This document shows, piece after piece, positions 26,561 to 33,999 of a stretch of 61,949 nucleotides of DNA (positions are counted from its first letter, which is position 1; each line of letters opens with the position of its first letter). The notes beneath the pieces were generated by a model, which worked only from the letters and a program-made list of their open reading frames with translations, was not told the DNA's origin and did not search any database. Source of the stretch: a virus; IMG/VR virus record IMGVR_UViG_3300015245_000719, positions 1-61,949 of that record; one strand, written 5' to 3'. Position numbers and translations under genes: made by a program.

Positions 26561-27276
26561 TAGTAGGAGTCCGCGCTACCGATCGCTTGCGCCTGGCTCG
26601 CGGTCGGGTTGACTGGTGGAACGACCTTGGGCGAGGATCCCGCGCGCGATGGCGCGTCGCTGTCCGTCGTCGTCTTGGTCTTGGCGGACACGCCGAGGCT
26701 CGCGTTGAACGCCTCGAGGAAGAGGACCGCCCGCGGCGAGCTCACGAACTCGTCATCGCGCGACTCCGCGCGCCAGACCATGTAGTCCTCGATCACCGGC
26801 TTGTACACGTCGGCGATCGGGATCTGATCCGTCGTGATCGCCAGAGCCGTTGGACTCTTCGCCCATTGGCCGGTGAGGATTGTGGCCCCGGGCGCCTGCG
26901 GGTACACGTAGAAGGCCACCGGGTCGCGCGGATGGCGCATCCAGTTCTGCGAGACGTCGGCGGTGTCGAGGTGCCAGTTGACGTTGAAGGAGTCGAAGTC
27001 GTCCGGGTCGGCTTCCTTCACCGCCCTGCCCCCCTTGACGCGGACGATCTGCATCAGGCGGATAGCGCCGGAGGGGAGCTTCTGGAACGTTTCGCCAGCG
27101 GTGAGAGGGATGTCGCCGAAGAACGAGAAAAGGTCTGGCCGGCGGAGCGCGACCTCGTAGAGGGCGTCGTTCGCGTAGTCGATCAGGTCGGCGTCGGCGT
27201 AGCGCAGCGCGGTGACGTCGGTGTCCTGGAGGACGCCCCGCACGCCGGTCAAAAGCTGGCCTAGCGTGACAGCCAT
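26560..27276 (-). CDS. DUF6682-like head-tail adaptor
   Basis: A 238-residue protein. The N-terminal segment with RYADADLIDYANDALYEVA and RPDLF resembles the family of podovirus head-tail connector proteins related to T7 gp11 (DUF6682 from memory). The middle is beta-rich (VAFYVYPQAPG). A helix follows (VIEDYMVWRAESRDDEF), and the C-terminus is a Pro/Ser/Thr linker. It is directly coupled to the next adaptor gene. The likely role is to join the portal to the tail tube. Confidence 0.75.
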   Translation of the reverse strand: MAVTLGQLLTGVRGVLQDTDVTALRYADADLIDYANDALYEVALRRPDLFSFFGDIPLTAGETFQKLPSGAIRLMQIVRVKGGRAVKEADPDDFDSFNVNWHLDTADVSQNWMRHPRDPVAFYVYPQAPGATILTGQWAKSPTALAITTDQIPIADVYKPVIEDYMVWRAESRDDEFVSSPRAVLFLEAFNASLGVSAKTKTTTDSDAPSRAGSSPKVVPPVNPTASQAQAIGSADSY

Positions 27277-27282
27277 GGCCGC

Positions 27283-27693
27283 TTACCCCGCTTGCTTTTG
27301 GGCGAGGCCCTTGAGGTAGTTTCGGACCTGCACTTCGTCGTGCGTCGGGTCCAGCTTGACGTTCGCCTGCTTCGCGAAGGACTCGAGGCCCTTCATGTCG
27401 AGCTCGTCGAGGAACGCGAGCGGGTCCGCGTTCTTCTCCTCTTCGGCTACGGCTGGCGCCGAGGCGTCGGCGACGACCTGCGCGAGCAGAGCGCGGGACG
27501 CGTCGTCGTAGGGCTCGTAGGCCGAGTCGATCGCGAGCAACGTGCGGGCGTCGCCCTCGTCGGCCACGTCGGCGACGTGCTTGCTTGACGTCGCTGTCGG
27601 CTGGAAGTTGTACTCCCGGTAGTCAGGCTTCCCGGGGTAGGAGAACGTAACGAGCGACCCGCCGGGCCGCTCGTACTTGCATCGGATCAACAT
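27283..27693 (-). CDS. Small structural protein, unknown
   Basis: A 136-residue acidic protein. The first 35 residues form beta strands (LIRCKYERPGGSLVTFSY), and the rest is helical and rich in Ala, Asp and Glu, with KNADPLAFLDELD near the C-terminus. No motif is recognised. It lies between the 223-residue decoration-like gene and the adaptor genes, so a capsid completion role is likely but not shown. Confidence 0.7.
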   Translation of the reverse strand: MLIRCKYERPGGSLVTFSYPGKPDYREYNFQPTATSSKHVADVADEGDARTLLAIDSAYEPYDDASRALLAQVVADASAPAVAEEEKNADPLAFLDELDMKGLESFAKQANVKLDPTHDEVQVRNYLKGLAQKQAG

Positions 27694-27719
27694 GCCAGAC
27701 TCCTGTCAGGCGACGCTGC

Positions 27720-28391
27720 TTACGCGCCGAAAACTTGGTTGCGGTAGCGCGCGGTGAGGCCCACGACGATGGAAATGCAGGTCCAGGTCAGGCCGTTGTC
27801 GGCCGTGGTCTGCGCGGTCGTGGTGTTCCACTCCGGCTGCGACGCGATCGGCGAGCTGACTGTGCCGCCGCCGCCCGTGACCTTGAACATGGAGCCGTTG
27901 GCCAGGGTGATGGTGTCGCCGGTCTGGTACACGGTGCTCGGCTGCCAGGCGCCCTTCAGGGCTCCCGAGGCGGTCGGTGTGGTTGCCGTTGCCGGGCCGG
28001 TTTGCGCCAGGACCAGGAGGAATCGGTCGTAGGGCTTCGAGGTCAGGCGCGGTGTGTCCACGCCGGTCGGGCGGAACTCGCCGCCGGCCTTCGACTGCGC
28101 GCCGGTCGTCGCCAGAAGGACCGGTCCGAGAAGTGCCGTTCCGGCTGCGTTCGCGATGCCCACCTGGAGCACGGCGGTAGGAGCCGCGTTCGAGTCCAGC
28201 GAGTCCAGGTCGAGGATCAGGTCCTCGAGCACCGTGTTCGCCGGCAGCTTGACCATCTGGAAGGTGTCGTTCAGCACCAGGGCGCCCACGAGGGCGATAG
28301 GCGCGCGAACCGACACTGCTTGACCGGCCTGTGAAAGGCTGACCGGCGGACGTGCCCCTTGGGATTGGGGGCTCTTGTAGGCTGTGGACAT
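27720..28391 (-). CDS. Capsid decoration-like protein
   Basis: A 223-residue beta-rich protein made of short strands separated by Gly/Thr/Asn turns, for example IALVGALVLNDTFQMVKLP, ENLTLDLDSLDS-like segments and GDTITLANGSMFKVTGGGG. It follows the major capsid gene with an AGGAGAAAG Shine-Dalgarno before its ATG. Decoration or head-stabilising proteins commonly lie here in podoviruses with an N4-type capsid protein. No sequence signature confirms this. Confidence 0.65.
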   Translation of the reverse strand: MSTAYKSPQSQGARPPVSLSQAGQAVSVRAPIALVGALVLNDTFQMVKLPANTVLEDLILDLDSLDSNAAPTAVLQVGIANAAGTALLGPVLLATTGAQSKAGGEFRPTGVDTPRLTSKPYDRFLLVLAQTGPATATTPTASGALKGAWQPSTVYQTGDTITLANGSMFKVTGGGGTVSSPIASQPEWNTTTAQTTADNGLTWTCISIVVGLTARYRNQVFGA

Positions 28392-28436
28392 GTTGCTTTC
28401 TCCTGAAAAATGGTCTCGTCGTCGCTACGGCTCGGA

Positions 28437-29561
28437 TTACGGAGCCACCGCGGCCACGTCGTTCGCGATCACGCCGAAGTCGTTCTGGCCGTTCGCGGTC
28501 GTGAACGTGCACTTCTTGATGCCGAAGATCGTGTTGGTGCTGATCACGATTTCGTTCCCGTTGTCACGGGTCTCCTCGTGCCAGTCGAACCGCAGGCCGG
28601 TGCCCGGCGAGCCGAAGGCGCACACTGCCGCCTGCGAGCCGAGGAAGAGGCCACGCACGGCGGAGACGTTTGCGCCCGCGCCGTAGTTGTTGAACTGGAT
28701 GAGCGCCTTGTGGCTCTGGAGCACGACGTTGTTGTACATGCCCAGGGCGCCGTTGAAGATCGGGTTCTTGCGACCCTCGGCAGCAGCCGCAGCCTTCTGG
28801 ATGTCGAGCCACTGGCCGGCGGAGCTGTTCGTCCGCAGGTCGAACTCCATCCAGGGGTTCATCAGGTAGACGAAGTGGTCCTCGCCGTCGATCTTGATCG
28901 GCTGGATCTGCGGGATCTGCGTGGTGCCCCCGCCCATCATGTAGGCAGTTGCGAGCAGCCGGTCGATGACCGTCAGGTTCAGCTTGTCGGCCGCGACCAT
29001 CGCGTTCGCCGCGGTTGGTGCGCCGGCGGCGTTGTACTGTTTCAGGTGGTTCGTGTCGGGCGACGTCAGCGGGTTGTTTGCGAACCCGGTGTAGGTCGTC
29101 GCGAACACGTAGTCGGTGTTGACTCCGCGCGCGCCCGAGAGGTACATGAAAAACAGTTCGTCGAACACCCGCGCCCACCAGTCGGCCTGGCGCTTCTTGC
29201 TGATCTGCCGGATGTCGTGGAGCGTGCGCTTGCGCGTCATACGGCCACCGCCGTTGACACCGCCGCGCATTTGGTCCACGTACACGTTGTCCGTGTAGAA
29301 CTTCAGGTCCTCTTCGAGACCTTCGAGGGTGTTGTCGCCCTCGACTGGCTGCATCGCCAGCTGCATGTTCAGGTCGTACACGATCTGCTCGCCAGCGTCC
29401 GACTCGAGGTCGGTGAGCATGTGGACAGGCGCCGACGCGTCCGCGCCGTAGCCCATCATCTTCTTGTTGAAGTAGCTGGTGCGGCCGATGTCCACGGCGA
29501 GCGCCGCGGAATACTTCTTGACCGCTTTCGGATCGTTGAGGCCGACGATTGTCTTTGACAC
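28437..29561 (-). CDS. Major capsid protein, N4-gp56 family
   Basis: A 374-residue protein of the N4-gp56 major capsid family (DUF4043). The N-terminal block KKYSAALAVDIGRTSYFNKK is characteristic, and RTLHDIRQISKKRQADWWAR and FVYLMNPWMEFDLR fit the shell-forming core. The ORF is open to 29597. The GTG at 29561 is preferred because AAGGAG lies 8 nt before it, and the protein then starts with V/M-SKTIVGLNDP. It lies after the scaffold and a small CsrA-like gene, as usual in head operons. Confidence 0.93.
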   Translation of the reverse strand: MSKTIVGLNDPKAVKKYSAALAVDIGRTSYFNKKMMGYGADASAPVHMLTDLESDAGEQIVYDLNMQLAMQPVEGDNTLEGLEEDLKFYTDNVYVDQMRGGVNGGGRMTRKRTLHDIRQISKKRQADWWARVFDELFFMYLSGARGVNTDYVFATTYTGFANNPLTSPDTNHLKQYNAAGAPTAANAMVAADKLNLTVIDRLLATAYMMGGGTTQIPQIQPIKIDGEDHFVYLMNPWMEFDLRTNSSAGQWLDIQKAAAAAEGRKNPIFNGALGMYNNVVLQSHKALIQFNNYGAGANVSAVRGLFLGSQAAVCAFGSPGTGLRFDWHEETRDNGNEIVISTNTIFGIKKCTFTTANGQNDFGVIANDVAAVAP

Positions 29562-29680
29562 GGGTGCGTCTCCTTGAATTTTCCAAGGTGGTCGCACTCA
29601 TGCGCTTCCGATCCTTGCTGCGTGGCGCCCTTTCGAGAGCGCCGGTTACCATTGAAGCCTACCCTAACGGGCAGAGTTCC

Positions 29681-29869
29681 CTAAATCTTGCTGCGGTCCT
29701 GCTTGTTCGGCGGAGTCAGCTTCACGCTATGCGGCGCCGTCACTACGATTCGAGCTCCAGAACCCCCACGCTTTTTCCCGAGCGCGATGTGAATCTCGCA
29801 CCCTTCGGAAGATGGCGGGACCGTCGCGACGACGGCCTCGCCAACCTTCAGGTCGCAGGACATGCCCAT
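29681..29869 (-). CDS. CsrA-like small protein
   Basis: A 62-residue protein that aligns over its length with the CsrA/RsmE RNA-binding fold: KVGEAVV matches the RVGE strand of CsrA, EIHIALGKKRGGSGAR matches the central strands with two extra residues, and IVVTAPHSVKL matches the conserved G-x-x-AP-x-x-V strand. CsrA normally binds GGA motifs in mRNA leaders as a dimer. Here the catalytic-equivalent Arg (R44 of VHRE) is replaced by LTPP, so RNA binding is doubtful. It starts 4 bp after the scaffold gene. It may be a decoy, a repurposed structural protein or a CsrA antagonist. Confidence 0.6.
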   Translation of the reverse strand: MGMSCDLKVGEAVVATVPPSSEGCEIHIALGKKRGGSGARIVVTAPHSVKLTPPNKQDRSKI

Positions 29870-29873
29870 GGCA

Positions 29874-30875
29874 CTATTGCGCCAGGTACCGCGCGCGCTG
29901 ATCTGCTGTCAGGCGCGCGATGGCATTTTCGTACTCCATGCCCTCGAGCTCGTCGATCTTCGCGAACTCGTTCTTCGTGTCGATGTTGTCCGCAGCCGCC
30001 GGCTTGCCAGCCAGCGTCTCGGGAAGATCCACGCTCGCGATCTGCGGCGCGGGCTTGCCGGGCTTCGCCTCGGTCGCGTTTGCCACTGGCGCTCCGATGC
30101 CGAACAGCTTGCGCACTTCGCGGCCGGCGGCGTTCAAGAACTGCATGTCGCCGTAGTCCTTGAACTGCGGGTCGGAGTACATCGTCTCGAGCTGCGCCTG
30201 CATTGCGGCCCACACGCGCGGGTCATCGCGGATGATCTCGTTCCCTGGCGTCCTGAAGAACGATTCCTGGCGCGCGGCCCACGCTGCCTCCTCGTTCGCC
30301 ACGGTGTTCTGCTGAGCCATGTCGCTCTGGAGTTTCGAGCGCGACAGCTTGTCGTTCTCGATCATGAACTCCGCGGTCTTGACCTCGCCGTCCTCGAAGC
30401 GCTTGGCGAGCGCAGCTTGCGCTGCGGCGTGCTCTTCGTCGGTGACCGTCTTGGCGCTCACCTTCGCGAGCGTGGGGTTCGGGTCCTGTGCATCCGGAAT
30501 CCCGTCGTCGGCGCCTTGCGCCGGCGCAACAGCAGCGGGCTTCGCAGCCTCTCCTGGTTTCGCCGCAGCGGCGGCTTCGGCGGCCTTTGCAGCGTCCGCA
30601 GCCTTCGCGGCCTCTGCCGCCTTCGCTGCGTCCGCCGCTTTCGCCGCCTCCGCGGCTTCGGCCGTCTCTTTCGCGCGCGCTGCTTCAGCAGCAGCTTTCA
30701 GGTCCGTGTCTACGAACTCGGACGGCCCTTTGTCGTCCAGCTCGGCGCCGATCGCTTCGCGCTCGGCCGGGCTCATCATAGCGAGTTCCGCCTCGGTGTA
30801 ACCGGCCGGTGCCTCGACAACGGTTTCGTTCTCTTCTTCCTGCGCAGCTTTCGCCGCGGCTCCTGTCGCGCTCAT
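29874..30875 (-). CDS. Scaffold protein
   Basis: A 333-residue, highly charged helical protein. Residues 60-110 form an Ala/Lys/Glu low-complexity repeat of the kind AAKAAEAAKAADAAKAAE, a long amphipathic helix or coiled coil. The C-terminal 40 residues are acidic, then basic (ENAIARLTADQRARYLAQ), as scaffold tails that contact the coat protein often are. It is immediately upstream of the CsrA-like and capsid genes. It would direct prohead assembly and then leave or be degraded. No protease domain is visible. Confidence 0.8.
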   Translation of the reverse strand: MSATGAAAKAAQEEENETVVEAPAGYTEAELAMMSPAEREAIGAELDDKGPSEFVDTDLKAAAEAARAKETAEAAEAAKAADAAKAAEAAKAADAAKAAEAAAAAKPGEAAKPAAVAPAQGADDGIPDAQDPNPTLAKVSAKTVTDEEHAAAQAALAKRFEDGEVKTAEFMIENDKLSRSKLQSDMAQQNTVANEEAAWAARQESFFRTPGNEIIRDDPRVWAAMQAQLETMYSDPQFKDYGDMQFLNAAGREVRKLFGIGAPVANATEAKPGKPAPQIASVDLPETLAGKPAAADNIDTKNEFAKIDELEGMEYENAIARLTADQRARYLAQ

Positions 30876-30891
30876 GTGCTTGTCCTCATGG

Positions 30892-31308
30892 TCAATAATC
30901 GTCCTCGATTAAACGAAGAACCAGGGCTACCAGTTCGTCATCGTCAAGTTCCATTGATACAGGATCATCCAAAGTGACGGAAATCCCAGGGAACTCGACC
31001 TGCACGCGCCCCGGCGCGATGTGCCGCACGACGCCAGAGGGCAAAAACTCGCGCTTTTTGCGCTGTTTCTTGCGCTTTCCAGGCGTCCCGCCGCCAGTTG
31101 GCCCGGGCGGCAGCTGAAACACCGACGGTGGCGGCGTGACGTCGATCGGGAGCGCGCCGTCGCCCTGCGGGCTGAAATAGCGCGGCCCGTAGTAGAACTC
31201 GGCGAAAAACCGGTGGCCGAAGTAGCCGCCACCGGTCGCATCCTGGCCGACGCCGCCGAAGTAGCGCGGCCCGTAGTAGACCGCGCCGAAAAAGGCGCGC
31301 CCGAACAC
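30892..31308 (-). CDS. Aromatic/Gly-repeat virion protein, unknown
   Basis: A 138-residue protein with an unusual N-terminus of Phe/Tyr/Gly repeats: AFFGAVYYGPRYFGG and FFAEFYYGPRYFSPQ are two copies of a unit with YYGPRYF. A Pro-rich linker leads to a Lys/Arg cluster (GKRKKQRKKREF) and then an acidic tail. The start is a GTG at 31308, next to the stop of the upstream gene. The function is unknown; similar YF-G repeats occur in short phage structural proteins. Confidence 0.65.
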   Translation of the reverse strand: MFGRAFFGAVYYGPRYFGGVGQDATGGGYFGHRFFAEFYYGPRYFSPQGDGALPIDVTPPPSVFQLPPGPTGGGTPGKRKKQRKKREFLPSGVVRHIAPGRVQVEFPGISVTLDDPVSMELDDDELVALVLRLIEDDY

Positions 31309-31309
31309 G

Positions 31310-32896
31310 TTACGTCACGTCTGTAGTGACCGCGGAGCGGTTTCCGCTAGCGTCCACGGTCGCGGTGATGCGGTTCTTCGTGTCCGCGAGGTCGCGGAAG
31401 TGGACCGTGGTGGTCGCCATGCCGTCAGCCTTACCGGCGAGGGCGGAATTCCACAGGCGCGCGGCCTGACGCGCGGTGAACGTGCCATCCACCACCTCGT
31501 CCCAAACGGCGTGGACCGCTCCGACGGTGAGCGCCATGGCATCGCCGGTCGCAGCCGGTGCCGCAGGCAGATTCGTGGTCTTGGAGTTGATTGCCGCGAT
31601 GTCCGCCGCCAGCGAGGCGCCAGCCGGCGCTCCGAGACGGGTGTAGATAGCGCCCGCGCCCGTGTTCACGTCCGTCAGAATGGTGCCCGTGTCGGACTTG
31701 ATCGCCGCGATGTCTGCGGAGACCGAAGCTCCCGCCGGCGCGCCCAGGCGAACGAAGGCATCGCCGGTGATGAAGTCGGTAAGGCGCTTGCCGATGCTGC
31801 CTGCGGTCGTCAGCGCGCTGGTCAGCGCGTCCCAAATGGCTTGGACACCGGCACCAGACAGAGCGTAGCCGGTCTTGTCGTTGTTCGTCCCTACCGTGAC
31901 CGCTCCTCCCGAAAGCGTAATCGACGCGGACGCCAGGCGAGAGCTCACCGTGGCGTTGAGGTTGTTGCCGACGATGTTTCCTGCCGAGCCAGCACCGTAT
32001 GCTCCAGGGAGCGCGGTCAACCATGGGTCGCCAGCGGACCCGGCGCCGTTCAGCGCCGCGCCGGTCGTCCCTGCGGTCAGGTGACCCGAGAGAACAGCGT
32101 CCCAAACGGCGTTGGTCACTGCCGCGGACGTGAGGTCGTTGAAGCCGGTGATGTTCGTGGTCTTGGCCAGCACCAGCGGGGTCGAGGTGGCGTTGAAGTC
32201 CTGCCCCGAGCCTGCCTTCACGAGGGTCAGGCCGTTCCCGTTGCCGCTCCCGTTGACCTTCATCCCGTCGTTGCCGGACACCGTGGTCGTGCCGCCCGCG
32301 GTGATGTTCGCACCCTCGGCAGCTCCGTTCGTGGTCGCCGCGCCGGCGCCGCCGGTCGCTTTGATCGCCGCGGCAGCGGTACCGCCGCCCGTGGTTGAGG
32401 CTGCTCCGCCAGCCAGCGTCAGCGCCGCGGTCGCTGCCGCAGCTCCAGCTGCGGCCGTGCCGTTGATGGTGACCGCCGCGTTCGTTCCGGCGATGAACAC
32501 CCCGCCGGCTGCGCCCGGGGTCGCGTTCGGCAGCGCCGTGAGGCCCGCGCGCACGCTGTCCGAGAGGTCAACTGCGTGCTCGGCGCTCGCGTTGCCGTAG
32601 GTCTCGATGATGAACATCTGGTCCTCGACCGCCTTCGTCGCGGAATCGACCACCGTGATCATGACCTGTGCGGCCTGCATTTCGGTCGCGGTAAGGCTGA
32701 AGTCCCACATCGCGCCATTACCCATAGTAATAGCGGTCGGCAGGTTGGTGACGTTCGCAGCGGCGCCGCCGTCCTTGGAGATCTTCACGTCGCCAGCGGC
32801 CGGCGTCCAGTCCGCGCTCACGGCGAAGTCCACCACCGCGCGCTTGATGACCGGTACATAGATATGGCGTGCGACGCCGTATTTGGAAAGGAACAT
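31310..32896 (-). CDS. Ala/Gly/Thr-rich fibre-like virion protein
   Basis: A 528-residue protein. The N-terminal 100 residues form a beta domain (KRAVVDFAVSADWTPAAGD), followed by long Ala/Gly/Thr repeats. Two copies of RLGAPAGAS-[VL]-[SA]-ADIAAI occur near residues 385-440, and ALTVGAVHAVWDEVVDGTF near 465. Such repeats form trimeric rods in phage fibres. It lies between the portal-side genes and the scaffold, so it may be a head fibre or collar appendage. No enzyme motif is present. Confidence 0.65.
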   Translation of the reverse strand: MFLSKYGVARHIYVPVIKRAVVDFAVSADWTPAAGDVKISKDGGAAANVTNLPTAITMGNGAMWDFSLTATEMQAAQVMITVVDSATKAVEDQMFIIETYGNASAEHAVDLSDSVRAGLTALPNATPGAAGGVFIAGTNAAVTINGTAAAGAAAATAALTLAGGAASTTGGGTAAAAIKATGGAGAATTNGAAEGANITAGGTTTVSGNDGMKVNGSGNGNGLTLVKAGSGQDFNATSTPLVLAKTTNITGFNDLTSAAVTNAVWDAVLSGHLTAGTTGAALNGAGSAGDPWLTALPGAYGAGSAGNIVGNNLNATVSSRLASASITLSGGAVTVGTNNDKTGYALSGAGVQAIWDALTSALTTAGSIGKRLTDFITGDAFVRLGAPAGASVSADIAAIKSDTGTILTDVNTGAGAIYTRLGAPAGASLAADIAAINSKTTNLPAAPAATGDAMALTVGAVHAVWDEVVDGTFTARQAARLWNSALAGKADGMATTTVHFRDLADTKNRITATVDASGNRSAVTTDVT

Positions 32897-32897
32897 G

Positions 32898-33620
32898 TCA
32901 GTGCCTCATGTGCGAAAGGACGCCGCGACACACGCCGCGAACGTTGCGCTCGAGCTCCGGGTACGTGATGGTGGGACCGCCGCCCGAGCCGGCTTCCTTG
33001 TACGTGGCAATGAACGCGATGGAGTCGGTAACGCTTCCGGTAACGGTGATGCTCGTTGCCGTAGTGAGCGTGGACGTCACCAGGCGAGTGCCCATGGCGC
33101 CCGTCATGAAGTTAGCTCCGTCCTGCTGCTCGCGCTGGAGCGTGAACGTGTTGCCGAACGTGTGCACGATCGTTCCGCTGGAATCCTCGCAGCTGAAACC
33201 GATCAGAAGCTCGTTGGTGACCGTGGTCGTGATGCTCGGCGACGTGTACGGACTCGTCGAGTCCACGTTGCCGCCGCTTTGGTCCAGCGGAGCTGTCGTG
33301 TCCGCGCCGGTGATCTCGACACCGAAGATCGTCGCGTAGGTGGCGGAGCTAAGGTTGATGGTCTGCGTGTGGCTCGCCCCGCCCGTCCCGTTGATCTTCT
33401 GGTCCTGCCTGCCGTCGGAGCCCGCTCCCGATGTCTGCGTCGTCCCGATCTGCGCGTAGGTGTTCCCTTTGGCGTCGCTCCAGCTCGAGAACTTGCCGGT
33501 GCCGAAGGCACCGCCCAACCAGAACGTGCTTCCGCTAACCTGAGTCGTGACTCCGGGAGTCGTTACGAAAGTAGCGGAGCCAGTCGAGGCAGTTGCCGTC
33601 GAGCCGATCGCGATGGCCAT
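32898..33620 (-). CDS. Beta-rich virion protein, possible adhesin domain
   Basis: A 240-residue protein, very rich in Thr, Ser, Gly and Ala, with alternating short strands (GSTFWLGGAFGTGKF, HTQTINLSSATYATIFGVEI). The pattern resembles a jelly-roll or immunoglobulin-like adhesion domain on phage heads or tails. It is co-transcribed with the 125-residue gene upstream (1 bp gap) and the 528-residue gene downstream. There is no signal peptide, so the protein is a virion component rather than secreted. Function inferred from composition. Confidence 0.6.
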   Translation of the reverse strand: MAIAIGSTATASTGSATFVTTPGVTTQVSGSTFWLGGAFGTGKFSSWSDAKGNTYAQIGTTQTSGAGSDGRQDQKINGTGGASHTQTINLSSATYATIFGVEITGADTTAPLDQSGGNVDSTSPYTSPSITTTVTNELLIGFSCEDSSGTIVHTFGNTFTLQREQQDGANFMTGAMGTRLVTSTLTTATSITVTGSVTDSIAFIATYKEAGSGGGPTITYPELERNVRGVCRGVLSHMRH

Positions 33621-33621
33621 G

Positions 33622-33999
33622 TCACACCAGCGTCAGCGTGCCGCTCGCGATCTGGAGCGGTTGCGGATTGTCGAAACGAACCTTGAACAGAGCACCCTGC
33701 GGAACGAACGGCGTGCCGTCGCCCGTCTGTACGGACGCCTTGAAGAACCAGTTGCGCGTCGGGTTCCCGGCCTTGTCGAACAGGCCGGGGCCGATCCCCG
33801 CCGCGCCGAATTGGTCGAAGGTGGCTCCGCCGTCGCGGCTGATCCACTGCGAGAACACGAAAGTCGCGTTCGCCGGGAACGCGGAGAACGTGACCTGGAG
33901 CCCGAGCTCGCTGAAGGCGACCGGAGCCTGGCGCGCAGGGGTCTCGAAGCTCCCGACGGGGATGCTGGTCTGCGGGATCTGGAAGGAGTTGGCGGCCAT
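33622..33999 (-). CDS. Small beta-rich structural protein, unknown
   Basis: A 125-residue protein of beta character (TFVFSQWISRDGGATFDQFG, NWFFKASVQTGDGTPF). The ATG overlaps the portal stop (TAATG), so translation is coupled to the portal. It lies between the portal and fibre-like genes, so a portal-associated or head-vertex part is likely. No family is recognised. Confidence 0.62.
   Translation of the reverse strand: MAANSFQIPQTSIPVGSFETPARQAPVAFSELGLQVTFSAFPANATFVFSQWISRDGGATFDQFGAAGIGPGLFDKAGNPTRNWFFKASVQTGDGTPFVPQGALFKVRFDNPQPLQIASGTLTLV

Noticed and set aside
29619-29643. Hairpin GGCGC/GCGCC between capsid and CsrA-like genes
   Set aside because: The stem is only 5 bp and no T-run follows, so it is not called as a terminator.
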